From Symbiodinium kawagutii (taxonomy: Eukaryota; Sar; Dinophyceae; Suessiales; Symbiodiniaceae), in NCBI GenBank assembly GCA_009767595.1, contig VSDK01001472.1:467815-531814 (forward strand): a DNA stretch of 64,000 bases, read 5' to 3'. A model generated the notes under the pieces. It worked only from the letters and a program-made list of their open reading frames with translations, was not told the origin of the DNA and ran no database searches. The translations under genes were made by a program, and so were the position numbers. This document shows, piece by piece, positions 10,659 through 20,176 of this stretch. Positions within the stretch are counted from its first letter, which is position 1. Each line of letters opens with the position of its first letter.

Positions 10659-13600
10659 CTCGCTGGTCGACGGGTCTTGGAGCGAGCAATTTGGATGGGT
10701 CAACGTCCACCCTGAGATCTGAGAATTTAAAGCTGATTCCCCTCTAACATAGTGAGAACTCCAAACGCACCACTGTAAGTGGTTCGTGGCTAGTGGGTTT
10801 GGTGGTTTTATCTTTTGATGTGCCAACTACGTTCAGTTGATCTCTCGTTTGAGAGAATAGCCGCAAGTCTTGTGGCTGCTGTTCACACACCCAAAGATTC
10901 TGCCCAAGCTGCCTGTTGGATGCATTTGTTCAGAGCATCATTCAGGAGCTCCATGTTCCTCATCAAAAATCGCCGGAAAATTGCGCTCACCAGTTTGAGT
11001 GGGGAGTAGGATTGAAGATACAATATCAATCATAAGAAGATTAAGGATACTCAAGTAGACTGACCAATACTTATATATATATATATACTCACATATTCTC
11101 GTATATACTCATAAAAAGATATCTAAATCATCAGAATCACAAAAAGATAGCAACACAGCACGTAGACATAGCGGCGATCAGCGCCGAGGCGCAGCAAGTT
11201 GCTGGTCTGCCAATGATTCAGCTGAAACTGATCTAAGAGTGCCAGCGGCTTGCCCTTTGCGGCCTGCCCTCTGGTCCGCCTGGAAAGGAAACCCGTAGAA
11301 ATAGATGGTTTCCGAGGTTTCCATAGGTTTCCTAGATGACGATTCTCCCTTGCCCTGAGGGGAAGCCAAGGTGCCAGGTTCGATATGCAAACTCTACTGA
11401 CTCAAAAAGCAACACAGTTTATCCAGGAACTGTGCTGGAGGATATCCTGTCTCTCATGAAACACTGATGAAAACAGCCGCAAAAACACTGCAGAATCCAC
11501 CAGCTTGGAAACCGCTTCAGGGCAAACCCAGCAGATGAAAGCAGGTGAATACAGCAAACAGTAGCTTCAACCAGCTTGGAAATCCCTTAAAACCAAGCAT
11601 CTGGTTGAAGTCTCGCTGACGTTCAATGAGAACATCCTAAGAGCATCGCAAGGACAGAAGTTCCGTAAGCACAAGAAAAGATTAGCGCAATTGGTTTCAT
11701 ATAATTGTGTGTTAGTCATTAGAATCATTTGCCAGGAAAAAACAAAAACAAACCTCAGTGTAAGCGATGCAACTAGCAACCGAAGCATATTTTCCAGCCT
11801 TTGCAGCTAGAGAATCCCTTCAAAAGTCTTCCCAAACTGCGCTCGACTCAAAGAATTTCACCTGAAACATTGGACAGCAGTGCTTGGAGCGCAAAATCAA
11901 GAGCTGGGCAACAAACCCGCGGTTTCTTTTCCAGTGGATCAACCATGATCAACCCGTAGCCACCCATATTTGAGTGAACAACCTCCCAAACTAGGCATCA
12001 GCCAGTCAGTCTTTTGGCAAACTGTAGGAAAGCTTTGGATGGCTCAGGGAACACCCCACCAAAAAGAGCACAACGAGAACTGCTCACAGGTGCTCACCTG
12101 TGCAAGCTCACCGAGGTCACAGAGAAAGTAGGAAGATCTGGTTTTTTACATATCTAAAAGGGTTTAGATGTAAACAAAGGCGAGACAGATGCGAGACGAA
12201 GGGAAACAAGCATTAGCAGCGGCAAAACAGCGGTTAAGAAAGCGCCGATCCAGAGCCACAAGGGAGACAAAGGCAAGACAAAGGGGAGACAAAGAATGAG
12301 CAGCGGCAGAGCAGCAGCAAACAAAAGCGCCGACCCAGAGCCACAAGTGAGACAAAGAAGAGACAAAGGGGAGACAAAGGGAGACAAGCATGAGCAGCAG
12401 CAGAGCAGCAGCAAACAAAGCGCCGATCCAGAGCCAGAAGACAAAGGAGAGACAAAGGGAGACAAGCATGAGCAGCGGCAGAGCAGCAGCAAACAAAGCG
12501 CCGATCCAGAGCCAGAAGACAAAGGGGAGACAAAGGAGAGACAAGGGGGAGACAAAGGGGAGACAAAGGGGAGACAAAGGGGAGACAAAGGGAGACAAGC
12601 ATGAGCAGCGGCAGAGCAGCGGCAAACAAAGCGCCGATCCAGAGCCACAAGTGAGACAAAGAAGAGACAAAGGGGAGACAAGGGAGACAAGCATGAGCAG
12701 CGGCAGAGCAGCAGCAAACAAAGCGCCGATCCAGAGCCACAACGGAGACAAAGAAGAGACAAAGGGCAGACAAAGGGAGACAAGCATGAGCAGCGGCAGA
12801 GCAGCGGCAAACAAAAGCGCCGATTCGAGACCCTACCATAGAGAAGTAAGAACCCCTTATAGCTTGTCAGCTATCTGGGGAACAAAGAAGAGACAAAGGG
12901 CAGACAAAGGGAGACAAGCATGAGCAGCGGCAGAGCAGCGGCAAACAAAAGCGCCGATTCGAGACCCTACCATAGAGAAGTAAGAACCCCTTATAGTTTG
13001 TCAGCTATCTGGGGAATAAAAAGGTTTAGGTGTTTTTACATATCAAAAAATATTTAGATGTGTAAAAAATCAGAATGTTCACCACCAAGTCTCTGTGAAT
13101 GGGAGCTTCCAGTACTGGAAAGGCCTCAGGTCAAGACGGGAAAGTGCCTGCCCTGCTCTCAACGAGTGACCAGATTCTGAGTCAAAGCCGGGACCCACTA
13201 GATCTTCTGGATCAGTGGTTAAGCATGATCAACCACCATGTATCCATCAACTGTGCTTGATGATTTATATTAATTATTATTTGGGATTCCCATGCTCAAC
13301 CATTCTGAATTTACTTTGATCGACCCCTACAGACTGCGTTTTGACCATGCACCATTCTTCGGCAGTAAACCCAGGTCAAGTACTGCCGAGTTGCGTCTGC
13401 GCCCTGTGCTCGACCTCTCTCAGGGACCTGGCAGTTTGTTAATGTTTGATGCTAGGGAGACTCGTGGATTCTCAAGTTCAATGGTTAAGCAGTTGATGGT
13501 TATACTTGGCCATTACTTGGCAATTAATGGTTCAGCAATTGATGGCCACGCAATTGATGGCTTCTCAAAATAGGGTGTCCCAAAGGTATGGTTGGTTTGG

Positions 13601-16600
13601 TACGATCAGTGGTTGAAAAGGGATGATTTGGGGGGACCCTTATTTTGAGAAACCACCAATTGATGGCCAAGCATGGTTAGCTGATGATTACTTGGCTAAT
13701 TGATGGTGAGTCAATGATTGGTGGTCCATTGACGGTTTGTTGGCCAATGATGGAGAGTGATGTTTAATGATGGTGCATCCACAAAGCATGCTATAAACAT
13801 CAAAACCATAGGACAAATCAATTCCCAGTCTTCTTCCATAGCCAGTGACGTGCAAAAAAAAATGCGCTCCTACCTGCTGCCACCAAGCGGCTGGATGGCA
13901 GCTTTTACGATTGGGCCTTGGATCTGGAGCAACCGTCACGGGACTCAGCGGCATGGTTCATGCGTTTCAGCTCAACTCGAGAATTGAACAAGTATATCAT
14001 GCGAAACGCAGCGGCCATGCCATTTTTGATCCGGAACCCATTTCAATCGCTGTCCAGAGTGTGCTATCTTGTATCTTCCTATCTGCGTTGCATGGACAAT
14101 CGGCAAATAAAAGGCTTGGACTCAACAAATGTGAATCCACTATTCGCATGCGAAGTCCTTCTGCACCACTGGGGTTCTCACTTTCGCCTTCGACCGAGCC
14201 AAACTCGTAATTGAAGACGGACCTTAAGTGCAATAGGTCTGGTGGACAAACAGATCAAAATAGTTCAGTCCTTGTTAAGGTAGACATAGGTGCACAGGGC
14301 TGGTGACTAAATGATCTAAAAAGTTCTGGTACCTTCGGGATCGTTCAGAAATTTTCGGTCTCAAATGACGTCATTCGCATGACGGGAGCTTTGGGCCCGG
14401 CACTGTCAGGTGCCTCCCTGGGCCTCCCTGGGCTTCCCTGCTTCCCAATGATGTCTAGCGCCACCGAGCCAAAGCGCTCCTCCATATCGATGGTCTTGCC
14501 TAACAACTGAGACCGACCAACAGCTACGAGTTGTTGGAAAAACCAACACTTTCCCAAGTTCTTCTAGGATGGAGTTCTGTGCATTTAACGAGATGCCTTT
14601 CCAACCAATTTTCCATGCCTGCAGAAGCAGCCTGCTTCAGGGTGGTCACCAAGAGCTCGCCAGCACGGCCAAACTCGGAGACCTCACAGCAGACCACCTA
14701 TGGAGGGAGATACACTCAACCACCACAGCAGATGTAAACCTACACTCAACATACTCAACCAACCTTGAAGTTCCCCCTGTGGGAAGTTCTCAACCAGCTC
14801 GCCAGTATTCCCCAGTATTTTCAAGCCATTTCTTCTCTCAGCTGTAGCGGTAGGACCTGCGGTGCTGGCGGTCATACCTACGGTGTTGCCGGCGGTGGCG
14901 GCGATCATAGCGACGGTGGCGACGGTACTGGCTGTAGGGCTTCTTCTTCTTCGTGGTGGTGCTGGAGAAAGAGCTCGTCGTAGTCGAGGCAGTTGTAGAA
15001 CTGGAACTGCTGCTGGAGGAGCTTGAGGAGCTTTCCTCAGTGGTACTCGTGGTGGAAGTAGTGCTGGAGGCTTCCCCGCCAGTGCTGCTGCTGGGCGCCA
15101 TGCAACAAGATTCGCAGTGAGGATCATCCAGGCAGCAAATGTCATCTGGTGGGACAGGTCCACACTGGGTCTCATTGACCACTCTGCAATTCTCAGGAAT
15201 GTTGGGAAAAGATTCGTCTCCGACGAAGAAGCATTCCGAACCAGAAGCAGAAGTATCAACCGTCATCCCTTCACAGTCAATGTTCTGGACACAGAAGAGG
15301 TCCAAACAGTCATCAGTGCCCAAGATGACTTCCGTCCCGAGACATGCCCCTTCTGTGCTTCCACCTCCTGTGTCGGTGCCTGAGGCATTGGAATCGCACA
15401 GCATCGAGATCGAAGCATTGATTGAAGGGGTAAAGTCGAGGGTGGCAAAGCTGCAAACGTCATTCCCCAGGCAATCAACGGAATGTTTTGGGTTCGGCAC
15501 GCCCAATGGGTCGAAGACGAACTGCCCACTGGAGCAAGTGTGCCCTGAGTCACCTGGGTCTGTGTTGACATTGGAGGTTTCATTGCAGTAGAGGTCTTTC
15601 TCCAAGATCACGGTGGCTGAAGAGCAAGCAAAGAATCCTTTGCACGCAAGACTTTCAGCCGTGTCAATGTTGGAATTGGCGCAAACCAACGAACCATCAC
15701 AGCACACATCATTTTGGCAAAGTGGTTCTGCAGGATTGACCACGAATCTTGCTCCATCACATGTCTGCCCGAAATCTGAAGGAGACGAACAGCACACTGC
15801 ACCCACATTCTCAACCGCCCAAGGGGCTTGGCATGTTCGACTTCCTTTGCAAACCAACACCTGCGAACTCTCCTTGTAAATGATGGGAAGACTATCTGAC
15901 AACTGGGAGCATGTGGTGCCAGTGTCGCCATCACAAAGCAACTTGGAGTCTGGGGCACGTTGGCCCCTGACGCTTTGAGCCATTGGTCTCAACCTCTGCT
16001 CGGAAGGTGGCCAGGGCCTGAGGAATCTGCCAATCTGAATCCATCTTCCGAGCTTGCAAGAAGGCAGTAGCATCACATCCCTGAGGCGCGGGTGTGGGCG
16101 CCCCCAGTGGCAAGGAGGCGGCTCCAACAGTCACGGCAATCAGGTCAATCAGCAGGGAATACGTCACTGCCACCTTGGTCATGGAATTCGGCACGATCTA
16201 CACAATCAAAAATGTATGGACGGAACTGTGCGGTGTTGCAAGGTACTAAACCTGTAGCTTGAGCCAAAGAGGCTAGTTCATGTGTCAGCTCTGTTCTAGG
16301 TTGCGTTGACGATGATTGAAAAGCATGAGGGAATGACATAAAATGACCTCTGAAGACCTTGGTTTTACTGAGAGACCACTGGTCAGTTGACGCCATACCA
16401 AGAAAACTGTGGCTGCGCTTGGAAAGGCTGAGAGAAGTCCTTCCAACTTCTTCATGTTAACTCAAAAGCCAAAGTGCGTAAAATGAACAGAATCGGCATC
16501 CTTCACAGGAGTTCCCAGCAGATCCCCACCTGAAAGTTCAGCCACTTTTTGTGAAAGCCGGGCCTTAGCTCGGAACTGCTGCAAAAGAGGGCCGGGGTGG

Positions 16601-18462
16601 CTGGGGGGTTCAGCAAGTTCTTCAGCAAATTTGCAATACCCATAAAATGGAAAATCAAGACTTCCACCCACCAGCCCCAAAAAGCCAAAGGAGCACACAG
16701 ATTGGAAATCACTTCTCTGTCTTTGTTAATTGCAATCGGGTTCCATTGACCAGGACAGTCCTCTTTTCCAGAGCAGTACCACCCCTCATCATCACCCACT
16801 CAACCGTCATGAATAAATCATTCTTCTGCTTGCTGGTCTTCTATATATATATATATCATGTTTTCACATACATGTGTATGTATAGTTCTGTATGTGTATA
16901 TAGATGTATATATATATATATACACACACACATAAATTGCACCGTCCGGCCTTTTGGCCAGTGACTACTTGGCTTCCCAGCACGATGGCCTTTCTCCGGA
17001 CACGCCAGGTTTCAAAATCTGCAGGGATCAAACCTGTGACGAGAGGAGATTGGACGGCAAGGTGGCTGGGCTTGTCCACAGGGTCCCTAGAGGGTCCCGC
17101 CGCGGACCCCAACTGACCTTTTCACTTTGAGGCCCTGGGGATATAGCCCTGGACCCAGAACACATATGTTCTGTGGGCTCGACAAAATGGCATCGTCACT
17201 CGATGCTATGAAAGTATCAGTTGCAACGAATACGGGTTAATATGCAAAGAAATGACTTTCTAAACCTACGTGCATCTTTTTTTTCATGTCTGTCTCTTTG
17301 CACACACAAAAGGCACTGTGCACCACAAACATCATCAGCCATGGTGTCTACTAACCAGTCCCATCATAAACCTATGGACTATACTGGTAGCTTTCCATCC
17401 AATATCAGCACTTCAAATGGCGCTAATGGTCTTATGGTTACAGTTCCGGTCATCAATCTCCAATATCGTTCGTGCTCGAAGCGTTGCCTTTTTTGGGGGT
17501 GCCACCAATGACTATCCAGCGACATGAAACCAGGCCTTTGCCCATGACATCCTCCAGGACCTCACCTAAGACCTTGGTCAACCAACAGCTTGCACGTAAC
17601 TGTTCACTGGGTCGTGGGTCTGGTGGTGTGCTGCGCAAAGCTTGGGTCGCTCAGTTCCCAGCAACAAAAATTGTCAAAGAAACGGGGCTTCAGCTCCCGC
17701 CAACGGGTAGTATGCACTGCAAACATCTATAAACCTTATCAGCAGATGATGCTTCCGAACATAGCCGACTCAGGTCTTACATTCGGTGTGTCATGTCGCA
17801 TGAAATCGTGGCGAAGTCATCTTGATTAAGAGAAACCAGCGCCTACCAACGGAGCAGTAGGGGAAGGAAGGGGCCCAATATCGCTGGGATGACTGTGGCA
17901 CAGCCCTGGAGATTCATAGACTTGAAGGTACATCAGAAGCCACCTATGGCTGAAATCGTTTCTTGATATCTCCCACTACATACTGCAATCCGTGGATGAA
18001 ATCCACCTGGAATCCATCAGACCCGGAGCATCCTGGGCTTTGCGATTCTCCCAGTGACGCCCTTGTCGTAGTTGAAGACCTGTTCCCTCAGGATGTGCTT
18101 CAAGATCTGTGGGTCCGAAACCACCTGGCATCAACAATTGCGTGCTGGGCTGGGTGGCCATGTTGATCAAGCTGGGTCATAACGTTGAAAATTCATGATT
18201 GTATAATCATTAAGAACGGTGGACAATAATTATGGTTGGTAGTCCTTAAGTTTGGATAATTCATGGTGCCCTGTTTTCAACAATGATTGACAGTTCTTTC
18301 TGCTCATGGTTGTATGTACTGCTTGGTTGGCAGGGCCCCTTCTTCGTGATTTCTTCGGCTTATGACTTTCGTCTCGTGGTGATGATTGGCGGTGGTATCC
18401 GCAGTGGCGCTGTTCGCCGGCGGCACCATGAAGCTCTTGGGACCAAAGCAAAGCTTGTAGAC
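10600..18462 (-). CDS. CYP97-like cytochrome P450 (carotenoid hydroxylase family), partial multi-exon gene
   Basis: Twelve short minus-strand exons join in frame into a protein that follows plant and algal CYP97 enzymes from the region before helix B to about helix G. Landmarks are FGPKSFM/VVSDP, the C-helix W-x-x-x-R in LIPADFETWRVRRKAIV, PGFHKKWL, SVALDIIGK/SVFNYEF, LREVEHR, YWKLPF and EADLEELENRDYEK. CYP97 enzymes are heme-thiolate monooxygenases that hydroxylate carotenoid rings in plastids. Twelve 5' splice sites are proposed: seven GC (after exons 2, 3, 4, 6, 7, 9 and 11) and five GT. Eleven of twelve exons begin with G after AG. One short exon (about 9 residues) between exons 8 and 9, the N-terminus with any plastid signal, and everything from the I-helix to the heme cysteine were not found. 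The gene may be truncated or continue outside the window. The longest intron pair hosts a nested gene and a repeat element. Confidence 0.82.
10913..10985 (-). CDS. CYP97-like P450 exon 11
   Basis: Encodes AIFRRFLMRNMELLNDALNK then CIQQ, corresponding to the RQ..F..N..L.ND.L helix of CYP97. The donor is GC (CAACAG|GCAGCT). The acceptor GGTGAG|CGC is the only one here without a following G. Confidence 0.75.
12844..12882. repeat. hairpin-forming motif, copy 1
   Basis: AAGTAAGAACCCCTTATAGC followed by TTGTCAGCTATCTGGGGAA. CCCC pairs with GGGG and ATAGCT with AGCTAT around a small loop. Copies are at 12978-13016 and 40110-40146. Confidence 0.6.
12978..13016. repeat. hairpin-forming motif, copy 2
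   Basis: Same motif as 12844-12882 with one C-to-T change. It marks the right edge of the 10-bp array. Confidence 0.6.
13083..13124 (-). CDS. CYP97-like P450 exon 10
   Basis: Encodes PFQYWKLPFTETW. YWKLPF is the CYP97 motif after LREAEHR. The acceptor is CTGAG|GCC and the donor TGGTG|GTGAAC. The terminal-inverted-repeat element at 12142-13069 begins 13 nt downstream, inside the next intron. Confidence 0.78.
13401..13427 (-). CDS. CYP97-like P450 exon 9 (27-nt micro-exon)
   Basis: Encodes SLREVEHRA, matching LREAEHR of CYP97. The acceptor is GCCAG|GTCC and the donor is GC (AGGGC|GCAGAC). A small exon expected before it (usually PVI..AVY) was not found. Confidence 0.72.
13558..13658. mobile_element. 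MITE-like element (duplication copy A)
   Basis: 101 bp between TGGCTTCTCAAAATAGGG and CCTTATTTTGAGAAACCACC. It lies in the P450 intron between exons 8 and 9. The same insertion is at 60600-60700, so it predates the duplication. Confidence 0.75.
14182..14222 (-). CDS. CYP97-like P450 exon 8
   Basis: Encodes SVFNYEFGSVEGE and continues DIIGK-SVFNYEF across the intron. The acceptor is CTTAAG|GTCC and the donor GAAA|GTGAGA. In the second copy Phe is changed to Val at this normally conserved position. Confidence 0.85.
14442..14499 (-). CDS. CYP97-like P450 exon 7
   Basis: Encodes KTIDMEERFGSVALDIIGK, the most diagnostic CYP97 stretch. The acceptor is GTTAG|GCAAG and the donor is GC (GGGAA|GCAGGG). 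Confidence 0.88.
14619..14682 (-). CDS. CYP97-like P450 exon 6
   Basis: Encodes VSEFGRAGELLVTTLKQAAS then AG. The acceptor is GTGAG|GTCTCC; joined to exon 5 it aligns with CYP97 helix C-D without a gap. The donor here is GC (GCAG|GCATGG), while in the second copy it is GT (GCAG|GTATGG). Confidence 0.82.
14838..16182 (-). pseudogene. cysteine-rich secreted protein gene, frameshifted copy A
   Basis: Homologous over its length to the intact gene at 61852-63300. The signal-peptide start (MTKVAVTYSLL, ATG at 16182-16180) is kept, but 104 bp present in the intact copy (B 62969-63072) are missing between about 15954 and 15955. 104 is not a multiple of three: the N-terminal frame ends after GPTCPRLQVAL and the rest reads on in another frame. 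A 429-codon ORF (start 16127) covers the body but would begin with an unrelated, non-signal N-terminus. It also ends in the Ser/Thr and Arg/Tyr tail (QHRRSYRYS). Probably inactivated after duplication; it sits inside intron 5 of the P450 gene on the same strand. Confidence 0.82.
16258..16275 (-). other. dinoflagellate spliced-leader relict (copy A)
   Basis: Minus strand reads TAGCCTCTTTGGCTCAAG, 16 of 18 matches to the 3' part of the dinoflagellate spliced leader (TAGCCATTTTGGCTCAAG). It lies 75 nt upstream of the signal-peptide ATG, in the right orientation. Confidence 0.75.
16530..16563 (-). CDS. CYP97-like P450 exon 5
   Basis: Encodes PGFHKKWLNFQ. The acceptor is CTAAG|GCCC and the donor CAG|GTGGGG. 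It precedes the 1,847-nt intron (16529-14683) that contains the nested cysteine-rich gene. The second copy (63647-63680) differs by Asn to Lys. Confidence 0.82.
16982..17033 (-). CDS. CYP97-like P450 exon 4 (C-helix)
   Basis: Encodes LIPADFETWRVRRKAIV. The W-x-x-x-R pair contacts a heme propionate in P450s. The acceptor is CACAG|GTTTG and the donor is GC (ATCGT|GCTGGG). It lies just outside the duplicated block, so the second copy would have it, if at all, beyond the window. Confidence 0.85.
17536..17565 (-). CDS. CYP97-like P450 exon 3 (30-nt micro-exon)
   Basis: Encodes EVLEDVMGKG, the family's usual MGKG before LIPAD. The acceptor is CTTAG|GTGAGG and the donor is GC (AAAG|GCCTGG). Confidence 0.78.
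18061..18124 (-). CDS. CYP97-like P450 exon 2
   Basis: Encodes VVSDPQILKHILREQ and VFNYDKG. The acceptor is CCAG|GTGG; the proposed donor is a GC (AAGG|GCGTCA). With that donor the protein is two or three residues shorter than usual CYP97 before EVLEDVMGKG, so the 3' border is the least certain part. Confidence 0.78.
18427..18462 (-). CDS. CYP97-like P450 exon 1 of those found
   Basis: Twelve codons reading VYKLCFGPKSFM. The acceptor is CTAAG|GTC and the donor ATG|GTGCCG. It joins in phase 0 to the next exon (VVSDP), giving the conserved FGPKSF-x-VVSDP of CYP97. Exons upstream of it were not located. Confidence 0.78.
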
Positions 18463-20088
18463 CTTAGTGGACTCCAAAACGGAGCATGATGAATCCTTCG
18501 AAAATACGAGAGGGGCTGAAGAATGTTCATTTTTTTTCATTAATCAATCTAAAAGGCAAAAGAATTTCCAGTCAAAACAATCTTCAAACAGATTCCTTCA
18601 GATTCCTTTTCTGTCCGGTATGGAATTGTCAAGTCACTTCAGCACAGGCCACAGTCAGGTGTCAACTGGAAAGCACGAGTCTGTCAACAACGCCACTGCA
18701 TCTGAGAGATCATGTCTCAGTTAGGGCAAGTCTCGTCCTTATAAGCACAACAGGTACCCATGGGAATCCATGATCGACACAACAATGTGGGCCCAGTGGC
18801 ATCTCCGAAGCCTTCCTGGTACTTCTGCAAGCCCAAGTACCTCGTAGCGGCATTCTGAGGTCTGTGAAGGCAAAGTCGGTAATTAATGTGACTGACTGGA
18901 CACAAAAAAATTGCACAGCGTTTCGTTCAAAAAGAAAGTGCAGAAATGGCATGCTGAAATTTTGCTCTTGGGCCTCTTGGGGAAATCTCAGTGGTCCCGG
19001 TCTCCTCAAATGGTGGCGCATAAATCTCCCCCTTCTTTCTGCCAGCGATCCGCTACCCGGGTCACATAGTGCCATCGGTCCTTAGCCGCCAGCGTGGGGC
19101 TAGAAGGCTGTGGAATTTCCGGACGCAAATGGTGTGACAGAGGATCCAGCCATGGATAATGGTTTAGTAACGGATGAGAAGGATTATAAAGTTATAATGC
19201 TCAAAGAATAGTCAATAGCCATAATAAACACCATTGTGTAAAAGCCGGGTATATAATTGTGTTGATAATGAAGTGATCGTCAACAAAAATCAATAAGCTC
19301 ATTGGCGAGTATGGATCCACAATTACCCCGCTATCATCACTTTGGTTGCTTGGTAGCTGGGAATGCCCAATAGCATGTTTGCCTACAGACTGGCCACTTG
19401 GTAAAAAGTGTAGGAACAAGCATCCCCACAAACAAAGATGCAAACTGTGTCAAACCGTATTGCGTACATGTACCCTGGTGCCTCGCACCAGCGTGTTGAA
19501 CTACGTGCGATCTGCAAACCTACAGGCAATCTGACACTCTTCAAGATTCAGCAAATGCACAGGTGTTCATCAATGTTTCTTGTCTAGAAACTGTTTCCAT
19601 TCTCCCAAATAATCCAAATAGTATGTAGATGTACTGTTTTGGGAACTTGTGGAGATCCCCTGAAAAGCTACAGCGGTGAAGTATAACCAAGGCCTGCACC
19701 TTCCCACCTCATCCCACCTCATCCCACTTCATCCCACCTCATCCCACATCCTGAGATCCCCCACAAGCCCGCACTGGCCAAATCTCCAGTTGCCAAGGGC
19801 GCCCCGTCCTGGCACAACTCCATGGCACTTGATTGGCATCGCAGAAGGTAATGTCTTTGTGTCTTTGATTGATCTTCATTGTAGGGTAGGAGCTCTTCTT
19901 CAATTGTGCTGCTCACTCTCATCGAAAGAGGACCAGAAGGTGATGCACCCTCAAGCTGGCTTAGAACCATTGAGAGGATATGAAGAGTTTTGTTGAAACA
20001 CTTCATGTGAGATTGTCCATGGTCAAATGCTATGATCATCACTACTAAAATATGATTGCCCATATCATTTATACTCTCAGATTGTCAA
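18463..20088. other. unassigned; N-terminal P450 exons expected but not found
   Basis: The P450 needs a start and probably a plastid-targeting leader upstream of 18462. I found no exon I can defend. A short 10-bp tandem (CATCCCACCT, 19700-19750) is present. Confidence 0.4.
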
Positions 20089-20176
20089 TGGTGGTTTCTC
20101 AAAGTAGGGTACCCCGAAGTAATCCTGTACATGAATCATTGAAAATAGTAAACCAATCAACTTTCAGAAACCACCA
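20089..20176. mobile_element. MITE-like element
   Basis: TGGTGGTTTCTCAAAGTAGG at the left and TTTCAGAAACCACCA at the right, 88 bp, of the same family as 10309-10403. Confidence 0.7.

Larger units (their letters stand above)
12142..13069. mobile_element. TIR element carrying a 10-bp / ~94-bp repeat array
   Basis: Left end TTTTTTACATATCTAAA (12142-12158) and right end TTTAGATGTGTAAAAAA (13053-13069) are inverted repeats matching at 16 of 17 bases. The interior is an array of GGAGACAAAG-type 10-mers punctuated about every 80-135 bp by a GAGCAGCGGCAGAGCAGC block (near 12298, 12391, 12470, 12603, 12695, 12787 and 12922). The second duplication copy has the right end and the inner part of the left end but lacks the array, so the array expanded here or was lost there. 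It lies in a P450 intron. Frames through the array are open on both strands only because of the repeat. Confidence 0.7.
10659..13082. other. P450 introns 10 and 11 and their contents
   Basis: Apart from exon 11, this holds the 12142-13069 repeat element and otherwise unassigned intronic sequence. Open frames at 11178-11390 and 11567-11788 (-) show no motif. Confidence 0.5.
13016..16842. repeat. segmental duplication, copy A (direct)
   Basis: Aligns in the same orientation with 60056-63957. In one stretch compared base by base (14221-14820 against 61235-61834) there were seven substitutions. Indels include a 104-bp deletion in this copy's cysteine-rich gene and about 27 extra bases near 13675. 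It contains P450 exons 5-10 and the nested gene. The right edge is a TA microsatellite in both copies. Confidence 0.95.
16843..18426. other. P450 introns 1-4 outside the duplication
   Basis: Sequence between and around exons 2-4. It begins with TA and CA microsatellites (16838-16935). No other gene was seen in the introns. Confidence 0.5.

Noticed and set aside
12154..12839. Cys/Leu-rich membrane-like ORFs on the minus strand of the 12 kb array
   Set aside because: Translation of the GGAGACAAAG array; several frames are open at once.
13292..13573. 93-codon plus-strand ORF identical in both duplication copies (13292-13573 and 60334-60615)
   Set aside because: It is antisense to P450 exon 9 and its introns. 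The identity follows from the recent duplication, not from constraint on this frame.
13845..14210. Plus-strand frames of 120-150 codons at 13.8-14.2 and 60.8-61.2 kb
   Set aside because: They overlap P450 exon 8 on the other strand, and a poly-A length difference between copies shifts the frame.
19719..20063. Minus-strand frame (ATGDLASAGLWG) as a P450 N-terminal exon
   Set aside because: The similarity is only a few common residues, with no consistent splice borders.
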